64,000 nucleotides of DNA. It comes from Eubacterium oxidoreducens (GTDB lineage Bacteria > Bacillota > Clostridia > Lachnospirales > Lachnospiraceae). The position numbers were made by a program, and so were the translations under genes. How positions within the stretch are numbered: position 1 is the first letter of the stretch; each line of letters opens with the position of its first letter. Below are positions 41,597 through 51,559 of this stretch, one piece after another. The notes below the pieces were generated by a model. It did not search any database. It was given only the letters and a program-made list of their open reading frames with translations, and was not told where the DNA came from. The stretch lies in the NCBI RefSeq assembly GCF_900104415.1, contig NZ_FMXR01000005.1, positions 186,001 through 250,000 on the forward strand, given 5' to 3'.

Positions 41597-43429
41597 ATGC
41601 GAAGACGAAGAAGAAAGATACCAATCAAATTTTTGTTTCGGATGAAACGAAAAATGGTAATAGCATTTTTGATTATTTTGGTGCTGTTAGTTGGATTGAT
41701 TGGAAGAATTATATATATACAGTTGGTAAATGGTGATAAATATACCAAGATTGTTCTGGCGCAGCAAGACTATACGAATACAACGATTCCATATAGAAGA
41801 GGTGATATCACAGACCGCAAAGGAACTGTGCTTGCAACTAGTACACAGGTGTACAATATTGTATTGGATTGTAAAGTGGTCAATGCAGATGAAGATGATA
41901 TTGAGCCGACCATTCAGGCGTTGGCAAAGTGCCTTGATAATTATGATGAGTCGGATATTCGAACAATTTTGACAGATTATGCAACAAGTCAATATTATGT
42001 ACTTGAAAAAAAGCAAACCAGAGAAGAGATTGAAGAGCTTCAGAAAATTATAGATGATGATGAGAATTATCCAAATGTCAGTGGGATCTGGTTTGAAACA
42101 GAATATGAGCGGGAATATCCTTATGATTCTCTTGCCAGCGCGGTGATTGGATTTACCACTTCGGGAAATGAAGGCATGAGTGGACTTGAGAATTATTACA
42201 ATGATGAACTAAATGGAACCGATGGTCGCCAATATGGGTATCTGGATGAAGATTCCGACTATGAAAAAACAATCGTAGAAGCGACCGACGGTAATACGAT
42301 TGTAACCACCATTGATACGAACATTCAGTCGATTGTAGAAAAATATATTAAAAAGTTTAATGAAAAATATGCGAATAATGCCAGAAGCGGAGACGGAAGT
42401 GAGCATACCGGAGTCATTGTGATGGATCCGGATAGCGGAGAAATACTGGCGATGGCCAATTATCCATACTACGATCTAAATGATCCGTGGGATCTTAGCA
42501 GTCTTTATACGGAAGAAGAAATAGAAGATATGGATGAAGAGGAAGAACTTGACGCACTGAATGGATTGTGGCAGAATTTTTGCATTACGTATACTTACGA
42601 ACCGGGTTCTACCATAAAGCCATTTACGGTTGCAACCGGTTTAGACACCGGAACATTGTCCGGCAGTGAGACCTATGTCTGCAATGGTGGTGAGCAAATC
42701 GGTGACTATTTTATTCACTGCGTGAATCGAAACGGACATGGAACACTGACAATCCAGGAAGCACTTATGGAATCTTGCAATGATGCGCTGATGCAGATGT
42801 CCTATACAATCGGGGCTTCGAATCTTGCGAAGTATCAAAGCATCTTTGGATTTGGTTCAAAGACCAATATCGATTTACCGGGAGAGGCAAGGACAGATTC
42901 CCTTATCTATTCGGCTGAAGATATGAGTAAGACAACACTTGCAACCAACTCGTTTGGTCAAAATTTCAATGTGACGATGATCCAGTTGGCATCCGGCTTT
43001 TCATCTATTATCAACGGTGGATATTATTATCAGCCACATGTCGTAAAGGAAATTGACAGAGCGGATGGAACCGTGGAAGAAACGATAGATGCGACTTTAT
43101 TAAAAGAGACGATTTCGAGGGAAACATCGGAACAGATGAAGAAATATCTTCTTGCAGTTGTTGAAGACGGTACAGGAGCTACCGCCGGAGTAAAGGGATA
43201 TGAGATTGGAGGTAAGACCGGTACGGCGCAGAAGATTCCGCGTGGTGATGGTAATTATCTGGTATCTTTTATTGGGTACGCTCCGCAAGATGATCCGGAA
43301 GTGGTAGTATATGTAGTTGTGGATGAGCCGAATGTAGAAGATCAGGCTCACAGTAGTTATGCGCAGGAGATTGCACATAACATTTTCAAGGAAATACTTC
43401 CTTATATGAATATTGAAAAGAGTAATTAG
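41597..43429 (+). CDS. ftsI: Class B penicillin-binding protein (FtsI/PBP2b type)
   Basis: 610 residues. Short cytoplasmic basic segment, one membrane helix (MVIAFLIILVLLVGLIGRIIYI), a dimerisation/pedestal domain beginning with the RGDITDRKGTVLA motif, then a transpeptidase with active-site serine in PGSTIKPF (SxxK), SCN triad member in MESCNDAL and KTG in GGKTGTAQK. It cross-links septal peptidoglycan with the SEDS protein FtsW encoded downstream. No PASTA domain is seen at the C-terminus, so it looks more like FtsI than sporulation SpoVD, but that is not decisive. GGGAGA precedes ATG 41597. Confidence 0.93.
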   Translation: MRRRRRKIPIKFLFRMKRKMVIAFLIILVLLVGLIGRIIYIQLVNGDKYTKIVLAQQDYTNTTIPYRRGDITDRKGTVLATSTQVYNIVLDCKVVNADEDDIEPTIQALAKCLDNYDESDIRTILTDYATSQYYVLEKKQTREEIEELQKIIDDDENYPNVSGIWFETEYEREYPYDSLASAVIGFTTSGNEGMSGLENYYNDELNGTDGRQYGYLDEDSDYEKTIVEATDGNTIVTTIDTNIQSIVEKYIKKFNEKYANNARSGDGSEHTGVIVMDPDSGEILAMANYPYYDLNDPWDLSSLYTEEEIEDMDEEEELDALNGLWQNFCITYTYEPGSTIKPFTVATGLDTGTLSGSETYVCNGGEQIGDYFIHCVNRNGHGTLTIQEALMESCNDALMQMSYTIGASNLAKYQSIFGFGSKTNIDLPGEARTDSLIYSAEDMSKTTLATNSFGQNFNVTMIQLASGFSSIINGGYYYQPHVVKEIDRADGTVEETIDATLLKETISRETSEQMKKYLLAVVEDGTGATAGVKGYEIGGKTGTAQKIPRGDGNYLVSFIGYAPQDDPEVVVYVVVDEPNVEDQAHSSYAQEIAHNIFKEILPYMNIEKSN

Positions 43430-43439
43430 AGGTGTAGAA

Positions 43440-44393
43440 ATGATTTATTCAGCATTACCATTTATTGTAGCTTTTGTAGTCTGTTTGGTTCTTTGTCCGA
43501 TTGGAATTCCGATTCTTCGAAGACTTAAGGCGGGGAACACGGAACGAGAAGAATTGAAATCGCATCAGGTGAAGAATGGAACACCGTCTATGGGCGGAAT
43601 CTTCATTCTGATTGCAGTCGTGGTGGCATCCTTGATCTTTGCAAGATGGAATTACGATACGATACCACATATTCTTTTGATGGTGGGATTTGGGGTTATT
43701 GGATTTATTGATGATTTTTTAAAAGTTGTGTTAAAGCGCTCTGATGGATTGATTGCCTGGCAGAAGATGCTTCTTCAGATCGTGGTAACTGTGATTTTTA
43801 TGATTTGGTATTTTCTTCATTATGCGGGAGCAACGAATCTTCATATTCCATTTACACTGCTTCATGTACAGGCACCGATTATCTATGCTCTGGTGATGTT
43901 TTTGGCAATTCTAGGAACGGTAAATGGTGTGAATTTTACGGATGGTGTTGATGGACTTGCGTCAACGGTGACATTGATTGTTGCGATTTTCTTTGTATTT
44001 GTAAGGCGGATGATGTTCGCTGAGCTCGATGTGGTTTCGCTTACCGTAATTGGAGCGCTTATGGCATTTTTGATTTTCAATTGTTATCCGGCAAAGGTGT
44101 TTATGGGCGATACGGGCTCGCTTGCATTGGGAGGATTTGTGGCCGGTTGCGGTTATTTGTTAAATGAACCGTTTATCATGGTAATTGTTGGCCTTGTATA
44201 TTGGGCAGAGATTCTTTCGGTTATGATTCAAGTATCATATTTTAAAGCAACTAAGGGAAAACGTGTATTTCGGATGGCGCCGATTCATCATCATTTTGAA
44301 CTTGGTGGCTGGTCTGAAGTAAAGGTTGTGACAGTATTTTCTATCATAACGGTATTCCTTTGCGCAGTTGGTTATGTAGCATTAAGATTATAG
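43440..44393 (+). CDS. mraY: Phospho-N-acetylmuramoyl-pentapeptide transferase MraY
   Basis: 317 residues and about ten membrane helices. It joins UDP-MurNAc-pentapeptide to undecaprenyl phosphate to give lipid I. Motifs: KNGTPSMGGIFI, FIDDFLKV (catalytic Asp pair), NFTDGVDGLA, GDTGSLALGG and the RMAPIHHHFEL loop. ATG 43440 has AGAGGTG upstream; the longer frame from 43413 would overlap the penicillin-binding protein gene. Confidence 0.97.
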   Translation: MIYSALPFIVAFVVCLVLCPIGIPILRRLKAGNTEREELKSHQVKNGTPSMGGIFILIAVVVASLIFARWNYDTIPHILLMVGFGVIGFIDDFLKVVLKRSDGLIAWQKMLLQIVVTVIFMIWYFLHYAGATNLHIPFTLLHVQAPIIYALVMFLAILGTVNGVNFTDGVDGLASTVTLIVAIFFVFVRRMMFAELDVVSLTVIGALMAFLIFNCYPAKVFMGDTGSLALGGFVAGCGYLLNEPFIMVIVGLVYWAEILSVMIQVSYFKATKGKRVFRMAPIHHHFELGGWSEVKVVTVFSIITVFLCAVGYVALRL

Positions 44394-44415
44394 GATAAAA
44401 AAGGGAAAAGTTGGT

Positions 44416-45771
44416 ATGAAGAATAAAAAAGTATTAGTATATGGAACAGGTATTAGCGGAATAGCAGCGAGTGCGTTACTGCTTAGACATGAAGCACAGG
44501 TGTTTCTTTATGATGAAAATGAAAATAAAGTTGCAGCGGAAATCGCTGAGACGGTAAAGGGGCTTGATGAAGAACATATTGTTCTTGGCTCATTAGAGGA
44601 GAAATTCATAAGTTCTTTGGATCTTGTTGTGTTAAGCCCGGGAATCCCATTGGACAATCCCAATGTGCTGCGCCTTAAGGAGGCAGGTCTGCCGATTTGG
44701 GGAGAAATTGAGCTTGGTTATTATTTTGAAAAGGGCCGAGTGCTTGCAATCACAGGGACAAATGGAAAGACGACGACGACGGCTTTACTAGGTAAGATTA
44801 TGGAAGCGGCATACAACCATTCTTTCGTAGTTGGGAACATTGGAATTCCATATACATCGATTGCGGACCAGACGATGGAGGATTCTGTTACCGTGGCAGA
44901 AATTAGTAGCTTTCAGCTTGAAACAGCAATTGATTTTAAGCCTCAAGTGAGTGCAATTTTGAATATTACGCCGGATCATTTAAACCGCCATCATACGATG
45001 GATTGTTATGTAGATGCCAAGATGGCCATTGCGAAGAATCAAGGACCATCGGAATATATGATTTTGAATTATGAAGATGAAATACTTCGCAAAAGAGCGC
45101 AAGAAGTAAAGGCAAAAGTGATTTATTTTAGTTCAAAACGTCGCCTTGAGGAAGGAATTTATCTGGCAAATGACCAGATATTTCTTAAAATCGGAGACGA
45201 TTATGAGATGATTGCCAAGGTGAAAGAATTGCAACTGATTGGCAATCATAATTATGAAAATGTGATGGCCGCTGCTGCAATGGCATATTGCGCCGGCGCC
45301 GGTGTAGAGACGATTTCGAAAGTGGTGAAAGAATTTGTTGCGGTAGAACATCGTATTGAATATGTGGATACGGTCAATGGGGTTCGTTATTATAATGATT
45401 CAAAGGGAACGAACCCGGATGCGGCAATTCAAGCGATCAAAGCGATGCAATGGCCGACTTGTCTGATTGGCGGAGGTTATGATAAACAGTCCGAATTTGA
45501 TGAGTGGATTGCCAGCTTTGATGGTAAGGTAAAGAAGCTTGTTTTGATTGGACAGACAGCTCAAAAAATTGCGGATACGGCCGAGAAGATGGGATTTAAA
45601 GATTATGAATTTGCAGATTCTTTGGAAGAAGCAGTTAGAATATGCGCAGAAAATGCTAAGAGCGGAGATGCCGTATTATTATCCCCTGCTTGCGCAAGCT
45701 GGGGAATGTTTGATAATTATGAACAGCGCGGTGATATGTTCAAAGAATTTGTCAGGGAGATGAAGGGATAG
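44416..45771 (+). CDS. murD: UDP-N-acetylmuramoylalanine-D-glutamate ligase MurD
   Basis: 451 residues. It adds D-Glu to UDP-MurNAc-L-Ala using ATP. Rossmann N-domain (LVYGTGISGIAAS), Mur ligase P-loop in ITGTNGKTTTTALLG, central segment EISSFQLET and ITPDHLNRH, then C-domain with VEHRIEYV and NDSKGTNPDA. Full length. The ribosome site is modest (AAGGGA). Confidence 0.97.
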   Translation: MKNKKVLVYGTGISGIAASALLLRHEAQVFLYDENENKVAAEIAETVKGLDEEHIVLGSLEEKFISSLDLVVLSPGIPLDNPNVLRLKEAGLPIWGEIELGYYFEKGRVLAITGTNGKTTTTALLGKIMEAAYNHSFVVGNIGIPYTSIADQTMEDSVTVAEISSFQLETAIDFKPQVSAILNITPDHLNRHHTMDCYVDAKMAIAKNQGPSEYMILNYEDEILRKRAQEVKAKVIYFSSKRRLEEGIYLANDQIFLKIGDDYEMIAKVKELQLIGNHNYENVMAAAAMAYCAGAGVETISKVVKEFVAVEHRIEYVDTVNGVRYYNDSKGTNPDAAIQAIKAMQWPTCLIGGGYDKQSEFDEWIASFDGKVKKLVLIGQTAQKIADTAEKMGFKDYEFADSLEEAVRICAENAKSGDAVLLSPACASWGMFDNYEQRGDMFKEFVREMKG

Positions 45772-45774
45772 CGG

Positions 45775-46890
45775 ATGAGGCGCCAAAAAGCAGAAGGCAC
45801 AACACGTACAACAAAATATTTTGATTATACCTTGCTGTTTTTGATTATCTTCATGCTGGGATTTGGTTTGGTTTTGTTGTATTCAACAAGCTCGTATGAA
45901 GCGATGAACAAATTTGGAGATTCGACCTATTATCTCAGGCATCAGCTTAGAAATATGATGCTGGGATTAGTATTGATGGTGTTTTTTATCGTGGTCGATT
46001 ACCGGAGATGGAAGCGCCTTGCACTGCCAATCTATGGTTTGTCATTACTTGCATGTGTAGCCGTAATCTTCTTTGGAGTAGAGTACAATGGGTCAAAGCG
46101 CTGGCTTGAAATTCAAGGAATTCAGTTTCAGCCGTCCGAGATTGCCAAGATTGCAATTATTCTTTTTATGGCGCTGATCATCAGCAGACGACCCAATTGC
46201 CTTGGAACCTTCAAAAACTATTGTAAGATGATTGCGTTTGCGGTACCGCTTGGCGGAATCGTAGCAGTAAGCAATTTAAGTACCGCGATTATCATTATGG
46301 GAATTGCGATGATTATGCTGTTTGTAGCCGGACCAAAAGCGCGGTATTTTATAGGGCTTATGGTGGCTGGAGCGTTCGCAGTCGTTGCTCTTATTTTGGC
46401 ACAGGGATATCGATCTTCCCGTATTGGAGCATGGCTGCATCCGGAAGATTATGATAATGGGTATCAGACTCTGCAGGGATTGTATGCAATCGGTTCGGGA
46501 GGTTTGTTTGGAAAAGGTCTTGGAGAAAGTGTACAAAAGCTTGGCGGGGTTCCGGAAGCGCAAAATGATATGATTTTCTCCATTATCTGTGAGGAACTTG
46601 GCATCTTTGGAGCAATTTGTATTATCTTGTTGTTTGTTTTGATGCTTTGGCGTTTTATGTTTATTGCAAACAATGCGAAGGATTTATTTGGTTCTATGAT
46701 TGCAGTAGGCGTATTTGCACATATCGCATTGCAGGTGATTTTGAACATTGCCGTTGTAACGAATACGATTCCGAATACCGGTATTATTTTGCCGTTTATC
46801 AGTTATGGTGGAACGTCGCTGATCTTTTTAATGGCGGAAATGGGATTGGTACTTAATGTATCGAGAAGTATACGAATTGAGGATAGATAA
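45775..46890 (+). CDS. ftsW: SEDS glycosyltransferase FtsW
   Basis: 371 residues, about ten membrane helices. The SEDS family polymerises lipid II into glycan with a class B penicillin-binding protein. Signature segments: YNGSKRWLEI, FQPSEIAKI, GGLFGKGLG, DMIFSIICEELG and ISYGGTSLI. It starts 3 bases after murD. Could be SpoVE-like; the position in dcw argues for FtsW. Confidence 0.94.
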   Translation: MRRQKAEGTTRTTKYFDYTLLFLIIFMLGFGLVLLYSTSSYEAMNKFGDSTYYLRHQLRNMMLGLVLMVFFIVVDYRRWKRLALPIYGLSLLACVAVIFFGVEYNGSKRWLEIQGIQFQPSEIAKIAIILFMALIISRRPNCLGTFKNYCKMIAFAVPLGGIVAVSNLSTAIIIMGIAMIMLFVAGPKARYFIGLMVAGAFAVVALILAQGYRSSRIGAWLHPEDYDNGYQTLQGLYAIGSGGLFGKGLGESVQKLGGVPEAQNDMIFSIICEELGIFGAICIILLFVLMLWRFMFIANNAKDLFGSMIAVGVFAHIALQVILNIAVVTNTIPNTGIILPFISYGGTSLIFLMAEMGLVLNVSRSIRIEDR

Positions 46891-46893
46891 CAG

Positions 46894-47643
46894 TTGATTA
46901 AAGAAGAACGAAGACAGGAACGAAAAAGAAAAAAAATAGGGAAAATCATTCTTGTGATTGTCATCGTATTTGCACTGTTGGCACTTATTGTCTGGAAGGT
47001 ATTTACCGTGAAGAATGTGGAAGTGTCCGGTAATGAACTTTATTCCGATACGCAGATTCAAAATAGCGTATTAAATGACAAATATTCCTGGAATACGCTA
47101 TATGTTTTTTTCAAGTATAAGTTCAAAGATACACAGGTGATTCCATTTGTCGACAGTATGGAAATTAGCATGAAGATTCCACATACAATTAAGATTGAAG
47201 TGTATGAAAAAGGGCTTCTTGGTTATGTGACACTGGAGTCGCAAAAGAACCAATATGCATATTTTGATAAGGATGGTCTGGTTGTTGAAGTTTCGAAAAG
47301 AAAGATTGAAGATGTTCCAAATGTGACCGGATTGTCGGTTGAGAAGGTGACAGCAAATGAGACGCTGCCGGTTAACAATTCGCTGCTTAAGGATTTGTTG
47401 AATTTGACACAGACACTCAAGAAATATTCGATTACACCAACAAAAATAAAGTGTAAAGACAATGGTAGGTTCGTGCTGAAAATAGGCAAGATAAAGGTTA
47501 ACTTTGGAGATGCGGACAATCTTGAGAATAAGGTATTAAGACTCAATGAAATTCTGCCGCAGCTTGATGGTTACAAAGGAACACTGCATATGGAGAATTA
47601 TTCAGAACAAACAACAGACATAGTGTTTGAAAAATCAGAATGA
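46894..47643 (+). CDS. ftsQ: Cell division protein FtsQ/DivIB
   Basis: 249 residues from TTG 46894, with GAGG about 11 bases upstream. Very basic cytoplasmic head (RRQERKRKKIGK), one membrane helix (IILVIVIVFALLALIVW), then a POTRA domain (FTVKNVEVSGNELYSDTQI) and FtsQ-type beta domain. It bridges FtsL/DivIC in the divisome. No clear C-terminal gamma tail. Placed directly after ftsW: murG, murB and murC, which often lie between these genes, are absent. Confidence 0.92.
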   Translation: MIKEERRQERKRKKIGKIILVIVIVFALLALIVWKVFTVKNVEVSGNELYSDTQIQNSVLNDKYSWNTLYVFFKYKFKDTQVIPFVDSMEISMKIPHTIKIEVYEKGLLGYVTLESQKNQYAYFDKDGLVVEVSKRKIEDVPNVTGLSVEKVTANETLPVNNSLLKDLLNLTQTLKKYSITPTKIKCKDNGRFVLKIGKIKVNFGDADNLENKVLRLNEILPQLDGYKGTLHMENYSEQTTDIVFEKSE

Positions 47644-47693
47644 TGGTTAACAATTGAGATTGTGGAAAAACATGGAAATGGGCAAATTTACGG

Positions 47694-47722
47694 TTGATAA
47701 ATTTGCCTTTTCATTATATTAT
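47694..47722 (+). promoter_or_regulatory. Sigma-A promoter of ftsZ
   Basis: TTGATA (47694-47699), 17-base spacer, TATTAT (47717-47722). This gives ftsZ a leader of ~100 bases that contains GTTAAC repeats. Confidence 0.75.
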
Positions 47723-47831
47723 AGAAAAGTGTAAAAAAGTGTCGAGGCCTGTTAACTAAAGGGGCGATGAGGTTAACAATGGGCATGAGACGGCATATAA
47801 ATAGATAGTGTGAACGTAGGAGGGAATATCC

Positions 47832-49103
47832 GTGCTGGAGATTAAGACAAATGAAATGGACTCCGGGGCAAAAATTATTGTCATTGGTGTTGGTGGTGCA
47901 GGAAATAATGCGGTGAATCGTATGGTTGATGAAGCAATCGGCGGAGTTGAATTCATCGGTATTAATACAGATAAGCAGGCGCTTACTCTTTGTAAGGCGC
48001 CAACTTTAATTCAAATAGGTGAAAAATTAACGAAAGGGCTGGGCGCCGGAGCTAAGCCTGAAATTGGAGCTAAGGCGGCAGAAGAGAATGCAGAAGATAT
48101 TCAGGCTGCAATCGAGGGAGCCGACATGGTATTCGTAACCTGTGGTATGGGTGGCGGAACCGGTACAGGAGCTGCTCCGGTTATTGCGAATATTGCGAAA
48201 TCAATGGGTATTCTTACGGTAGGTGTTGTAACAAAGCCGTTCTTGTTTGAGAATAAAGCAAGAATGAAGAATGCGGTTATGGGAATTGAGAATCTGCGTG
48301 ATACGGTAGATACATTAATTGTGATTCCAAATCAGAAATTATTAGAAATCGTAGATCGACGAACAACGATGCCGGAAGCATTAAAGAAAGCGGATGAAGT
48401 TCTTCAGCAGGCAGTACAGGGTATTACAGACCTAATTAACTTACCGGCTCTGATTAATCTCGACTTTGCAGATGTTCAGACGGTTATGAAAGACAAGGGA
48501 ATGGCACATATCGGTATTGGTATGGCGAAGGGAGATGAGAAAGCGATTGAAGCGGTTAAGCTTGCAGTTGAGTCTCCACTTCTTGAAACAACCATTACAG
48601 GTGCATCTCATGTAATTATTAATATTTCCGGAGATATTTCTCTTATGGATGCCAATGATGCATCAAGTTATGTGCAAGAGCTTACAGGACCGGGAGCGAA
48701 TATTATCTTCGGTGCGAAGTATGATGAAACGATGGCAGATGCCGCAACCATTACGGTAATTGCAACAGGTCTTGGCGAGGAAGCTCCGATGCAGCCGGAA
48801 GTGCCGGTAGGAAGTATCAGTGCCAACCTTGGTAATGTCACCAGTCAGATGAGATACTCGAATACGCAGGCGCAGCAGATTCCGAACAATGTGCGTCAGT
48901 CACAGGCTATGACAGGTGGATTTTTAAATAGAACTGCACAGACAACGCAGCAACCACAGTCGAATGGTTTGCTTAGACAGCAGTCTACAATCCAGACACC
49001 GCCTACGACATTGAACTCTATGCCGGAAGTGAAAAAGCCAGAACCTACTGTTCCGCAAAAGGATCTTAAGATTCCGGACTTTTTAAAGAATGCAAGAAAG
49101 TAA
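47832..49103 (+). CDS. ftsZ: Cell division protein FtsZ
   Basis: 423 residues from GTG 47832 with AGGAGGG upstream. Tubulin-like GTPase that forms the Z ring. GTP-binding glycine loop [13 protein letters not shown]7 loop region [11 protein letters not shown] and the N-terminal [15 protein letters not shown] are clear. Residues ~318-405 form a Gln/Thr-rich flexible linker, followed by the C-terminal peptide [14 protein letters not shown] that binds partners such as FtsA or SepF. No ftsA gene is adjacent. Confidence 0.98.
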   Translation: MLEIKTNEMDSGAKIIVIGVGGAGNNAVNRMVDEAIGGVEFIGINTDKQALTLCKAPTLIQIGEKLTKGLGAGAKPEIGAKAAEENAEDIQAAIEGADMVFVTCGMGGGTGTGAAPVIANIAKSMGILTVGVVTKPFLFENKARMKNAVMGIENLRDTVDTLIVIPNQKLLEIVDRRTTMPEALKKADEVLQQAVQGITDLINLPALINLDFADVQTVMKDKGMAHIGIGMAKGDEKAIEAVKLAVESPLLETTITGASHVIINISGDISLMDANDASSYVQELTGPGANIIFGAKYDETMADAATITVIATGLGEEAPMQPEVPVGSISANLGNVTSQMRYSNTQAQQIPNNVRQSQAMTGGFLNRTAQTTQQPQSNGLLRQQSTIQTPPTTLNSMPEVKKPEPTVPQKDLKIPDFLKNARK

Positions 49104-49118
49104 GAAAATAATAAGAAC

Positions 49119-49156
49119 GCTGTGAAAAAGCATTACGCTTTTTCGCAGCTTTTTTT
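49119..49156 (+). terminator. Rho-independent terminator of ftsZ
   Basis: Stem GCTGTGAAAAAGC / GCTTTTTCGCAGC with a T tract. Confidence 0.92.
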
Positions 49157-49205
49157 GTTGTAGTGTAAGATGATTATGTAAAGTAAAGCTAAAAAACATT
49201 AAAAG

Positions 49206-49235
49206 TTGAAATATTCTATCAGACAGTGCTATAAT
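49206..49235 (+). promoter_or_regulatory. Promoter of the DegV gene
   Basis: TTGAAA (49206-49211), 18-base spacer, TGC-TATAAT (49230-49235, extended -10). The start of transcription near 49242 rules out an upstream ATG at 49234 and supports the start at 49279. Confidence 0.85.
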
Positions 49236-49278
49236 GACAAAAGTCTATGGAAGCAGAAAAAGACGAGGAGATGAACAG

Positions 49279-50151
49279 ATGGCAAAAGTTGCAATTGTAA
49301 CAGATAGTAATAGTGGTATTACGCAGGATCAGGCAAAAGAACTTGGAATTTCAGTTCTTCCGATGCCGTTTTTTATAAATGGAAAGTTGTTCTATGAAGA
49401 TATAGATTTGACTCAGGAACAGTTTTATGAAAAGTTAGAAGGTGGTGCAGAGATTTCAACTTCACAGCCGGCAATTGGAGATGTACAGGCTGTATGGGAT
49501 GAACTTCTAAAAGAATATGATGAGATTGTACATATCCCGATGTCTTCGGGGCTTAGTAGTTCTTGTGAGACGGCACTTATGATTGCACAGGACTATGATG
49601 AGAAAGTGCAGGTTGTGAATAATCAGAGAATATCTGTAACCCAAAGAAGAAGTGCATTAGATGCGTTAGAACTTGCCAAAAGAGGAAAAAGCGCAAAAGA
49701 GATTAAGGACTATTTAGAGAAGACGAAGTTCGATTCTTCTATTTATATTATGATTGATACACTTGAGTATCTGAAGAAGGGAGGACGTCTTACTGCAGGT
49801 GCGGCAGCACTTGGAACGCTTCTTAAAATCAAGCCGGTATTGCAGATTCAGGGGGAGAAGCTGGATAGTTATGCGAAGGCAAGAACAATAAAACAGGCAA
49901 AAAAGCAGATGCTTCAGGCTGTGATGAATGATTTGAAGAACCGTTTTGGCAGTGAAGATGGATCGGGCTGTTGGCTGGACATGGCATATACAAAAGACAT
50001 AGGTCCGGCTGAGGAATTTAAGGAAGAAGTGCTTGCCCAATTAAAAGATGAAGGGTTAGTAATCAATCCATTATCCTTAAGTATCTCGTGCCATATCGGA
50101 CCGGGAGCGTTAGCGCTTACGGCAACTAAGAAATTACCGGACAATGTATAA
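49279..50151 (+). CDS. DegV family fatty-acid-binding protein
   Basis: 290 residues from ATG 49279 (GAGGAG upstream). Two-domain DegV fold: VAIVTDSNSGITQDQAKEL, ISTSQPAIGD, IPMSSGLSSSCET and YLKKGGRLT. FakB-like members bind a fatty acid and present it to a kinase (FakA) for phosphorylation before phospholipid synthesis. No FakA is adjacent, so it is either a stand-alone FakB or a general lipid carrier. The motif SxxxGRLTA is clear. Confidence 0.93.
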   Translation: MAKVAIVTDSNSGITQDQAKELGISVLPMPFFINGKLFYEDIDLTQEQFYEKLEGGAEISTSQPAIGDVQAVWDELLKEYDEIVHIPMSSGLSSSCETALMIAQDYDEKVQVVNNQRISVTQRRSALDALELAKRGKSAKEIKDYLEKTKFDSSIYIMIDTLEYLKKGGRLTAGAAALGTLLKIKPVLQIQGEKLDSYAKARTIKQAKKQMLQAVMNDLKNRFGSEDGSGCWLDMAYTKDIGPAEEFKEEVLAQLKDEGLVINPLSLSISCHIGPGALALTATKKLPDNV

Positions 50152-50166
50152 TTCAATGAGGAACGA

Positions 50167-50195
50167 GACCGCTGTAAAAACACTTTACAGCGGTC
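50167..50195. terminator. Hairpin between degV and the MATE gene
   Basis: GACCGCTGTAAA / TTTACAGCGGTC, 12-bp perfect stem, 5-base loop. No T tract; the arm ends 14 bases before the MATE start, so it may be an attenuator or a weak terminator. Confidence 0.55.
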
Positions 50196-50209
50196 GTGTT
50201 ATGTAAACT

Positions 50210-51544
50210 ATGACGAGAGATTTAACGGTGGGATCACCACCTAAGATATTAATACAATTTGCACTGCCGCTTATGGGAAGTGTGGCATTTCAGCAATTTT
50301 ATAGTATTATGGATGGCATAATCGCCGGAAGATGTATCAATGCGGATGCACTTGCGGCAGTAGGGGCATCTTATCCGATTACGATGATTTTTACGGCCAT
50401 AGCAATTGGGTTAAATAGCGGAGGAATGGTACTTTGCTCGCAAAAGTTTGGAGCAAGGAAGATGGACGAATTTAAGACGGCGGCGTACACCAGCATGATT
50501 ACAGCCTTATTACTGGGCATGATGGCAATGGTGGTTGGACTTATTATTTGCAATCCGATGATGACACTTTTAAACACTCCTGCCGATATATATGCGCAGT
50601 CAGCTGCTTATCTTAGGATTTACTGCGTCGGACTGTTGTTTGTATTTTTGTATAATATTTGCAACGGAATCTTTAGCTCTATGGGAGATTCGATGACGCC
50701 GTTTTTGCTGCTGGTCGTTTCCTCTGTGTCTAATATTGTTTTGGACATTTTATTTGTTGTGGGATTTCATATGGGCGTTGCAAGTGTGGCTTTGGCAACC
50801 TTGATTGCACAGGCAGTCGGAGGCGTCTTGGCAATTGCTATTTTGCTAAGAAGGCTTAGAAAAATGCAAAGTGAGTCAGCGCAGCTGTTTTCAGCAGAGA
50901 TGTTTCGCAAAGTTGTGCTGGTATCGATTCCGTCGATTTTGCAACAAAGCTTTGTTTCGGTATGTAATTTATTTATCCAAAGATATGTCAATGGATATGG
51001 AGCGGCAGTGATTGCCGGATACAGTGCGGCAATCAAGCTAAATACATTTGCCATTATGTTGTTTGGTTCGCTGTCAAATGCTTTAACGACATTTTCAGCG
51101 CAAAATTTTGGTGCACACAAGATGGATAGAATACGCCGAGGATTAAAAGATGGAATCTTGTTAAGTCTTATAATTATTGTGCCGATTACCCTGTTGTATG
51201 TGTTGGCAGGCGATCGTTTGATGATGCTTTTTATGACATCGGCAAATGAAAAAGCCGTGCATACCGGGCAATTGTTTTTGCGGATTGCCCCTCCGTTTTA
51301 TGTAGTGCTGGTGATTAAGGTGATGCATGATGCCGTGCTTCGCGGAGCGGCGGCAATGAAAACATTTATGATATCGACATTTGCGGATTTGTTTTTAAGG
51401 ATTATATTGGCCTATTGGTTTCAATTTTATTGGGGGTCAATGGGAATCTGGCTTGCCTGGCCGTTTACCTGGGGAATTGGTATGGTGATTGCGGTCGGCT
51501 TTTATAAACATGGTGGCTGGAAGAAAAAACATATGATATTGTAG
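50210..51544 (+). CDS. MATE family multidrug/toxin efflux transporter
   Basis: 444 residues with twelve membrane helices in two bundles. It should export cationic drugs or toxins using Na+ or H+. Typical N-terminus PPKILIQFALPLMGSVAFQQFYSIMDGIIAGRCI and family pattern GVAVASVALATLIAQAVGG-like around residue 190. No convincing ribosome site is visible ahead of ATG 50210, and a 12-bp hairpin lies just upstream. Confidence 0.93.
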   Translation: MTRDLTVGSPPKILIQFALPLMGSVAFQQFYSIMDGIIAGRCINADALAAVGASYPITMIFTAIAIGLNSGGMVLCSQKFGARKMDEFKTAAYTSMITALLLGMMAMVVGLIICNPMMTLLNTPADIYAQSAAYLRIYCVGLLFVFLYNICNGIFSSMGDSMTPFLLLVVSSVSNIVLDILFVVGFHMGVASVALATLIAQAVGGVLAIAILLRRLRKMQSESAQLFSAEMFRKVVLVSIPSILQQSFVSVCNLFIQRYVNGYGAAVIAGYSAAIKLNTFAIMLFGSLSNALTTFSAQNFGAHKMDRIRRGLKDGILLSLIIIVPITLLYVLAGDRLMMLFMTSANEKAVHTGQLFLRIAPPFYVVLVIKVMHDAVLRGAAAMKTFMISTFADLFLRIILAYWFQFYWGSMGIWLAWPFTWGIGMVIAVGFYKHGGWKKKHMIL

Positions 51545-51559
51545 AAAAGAGGTAACAAA

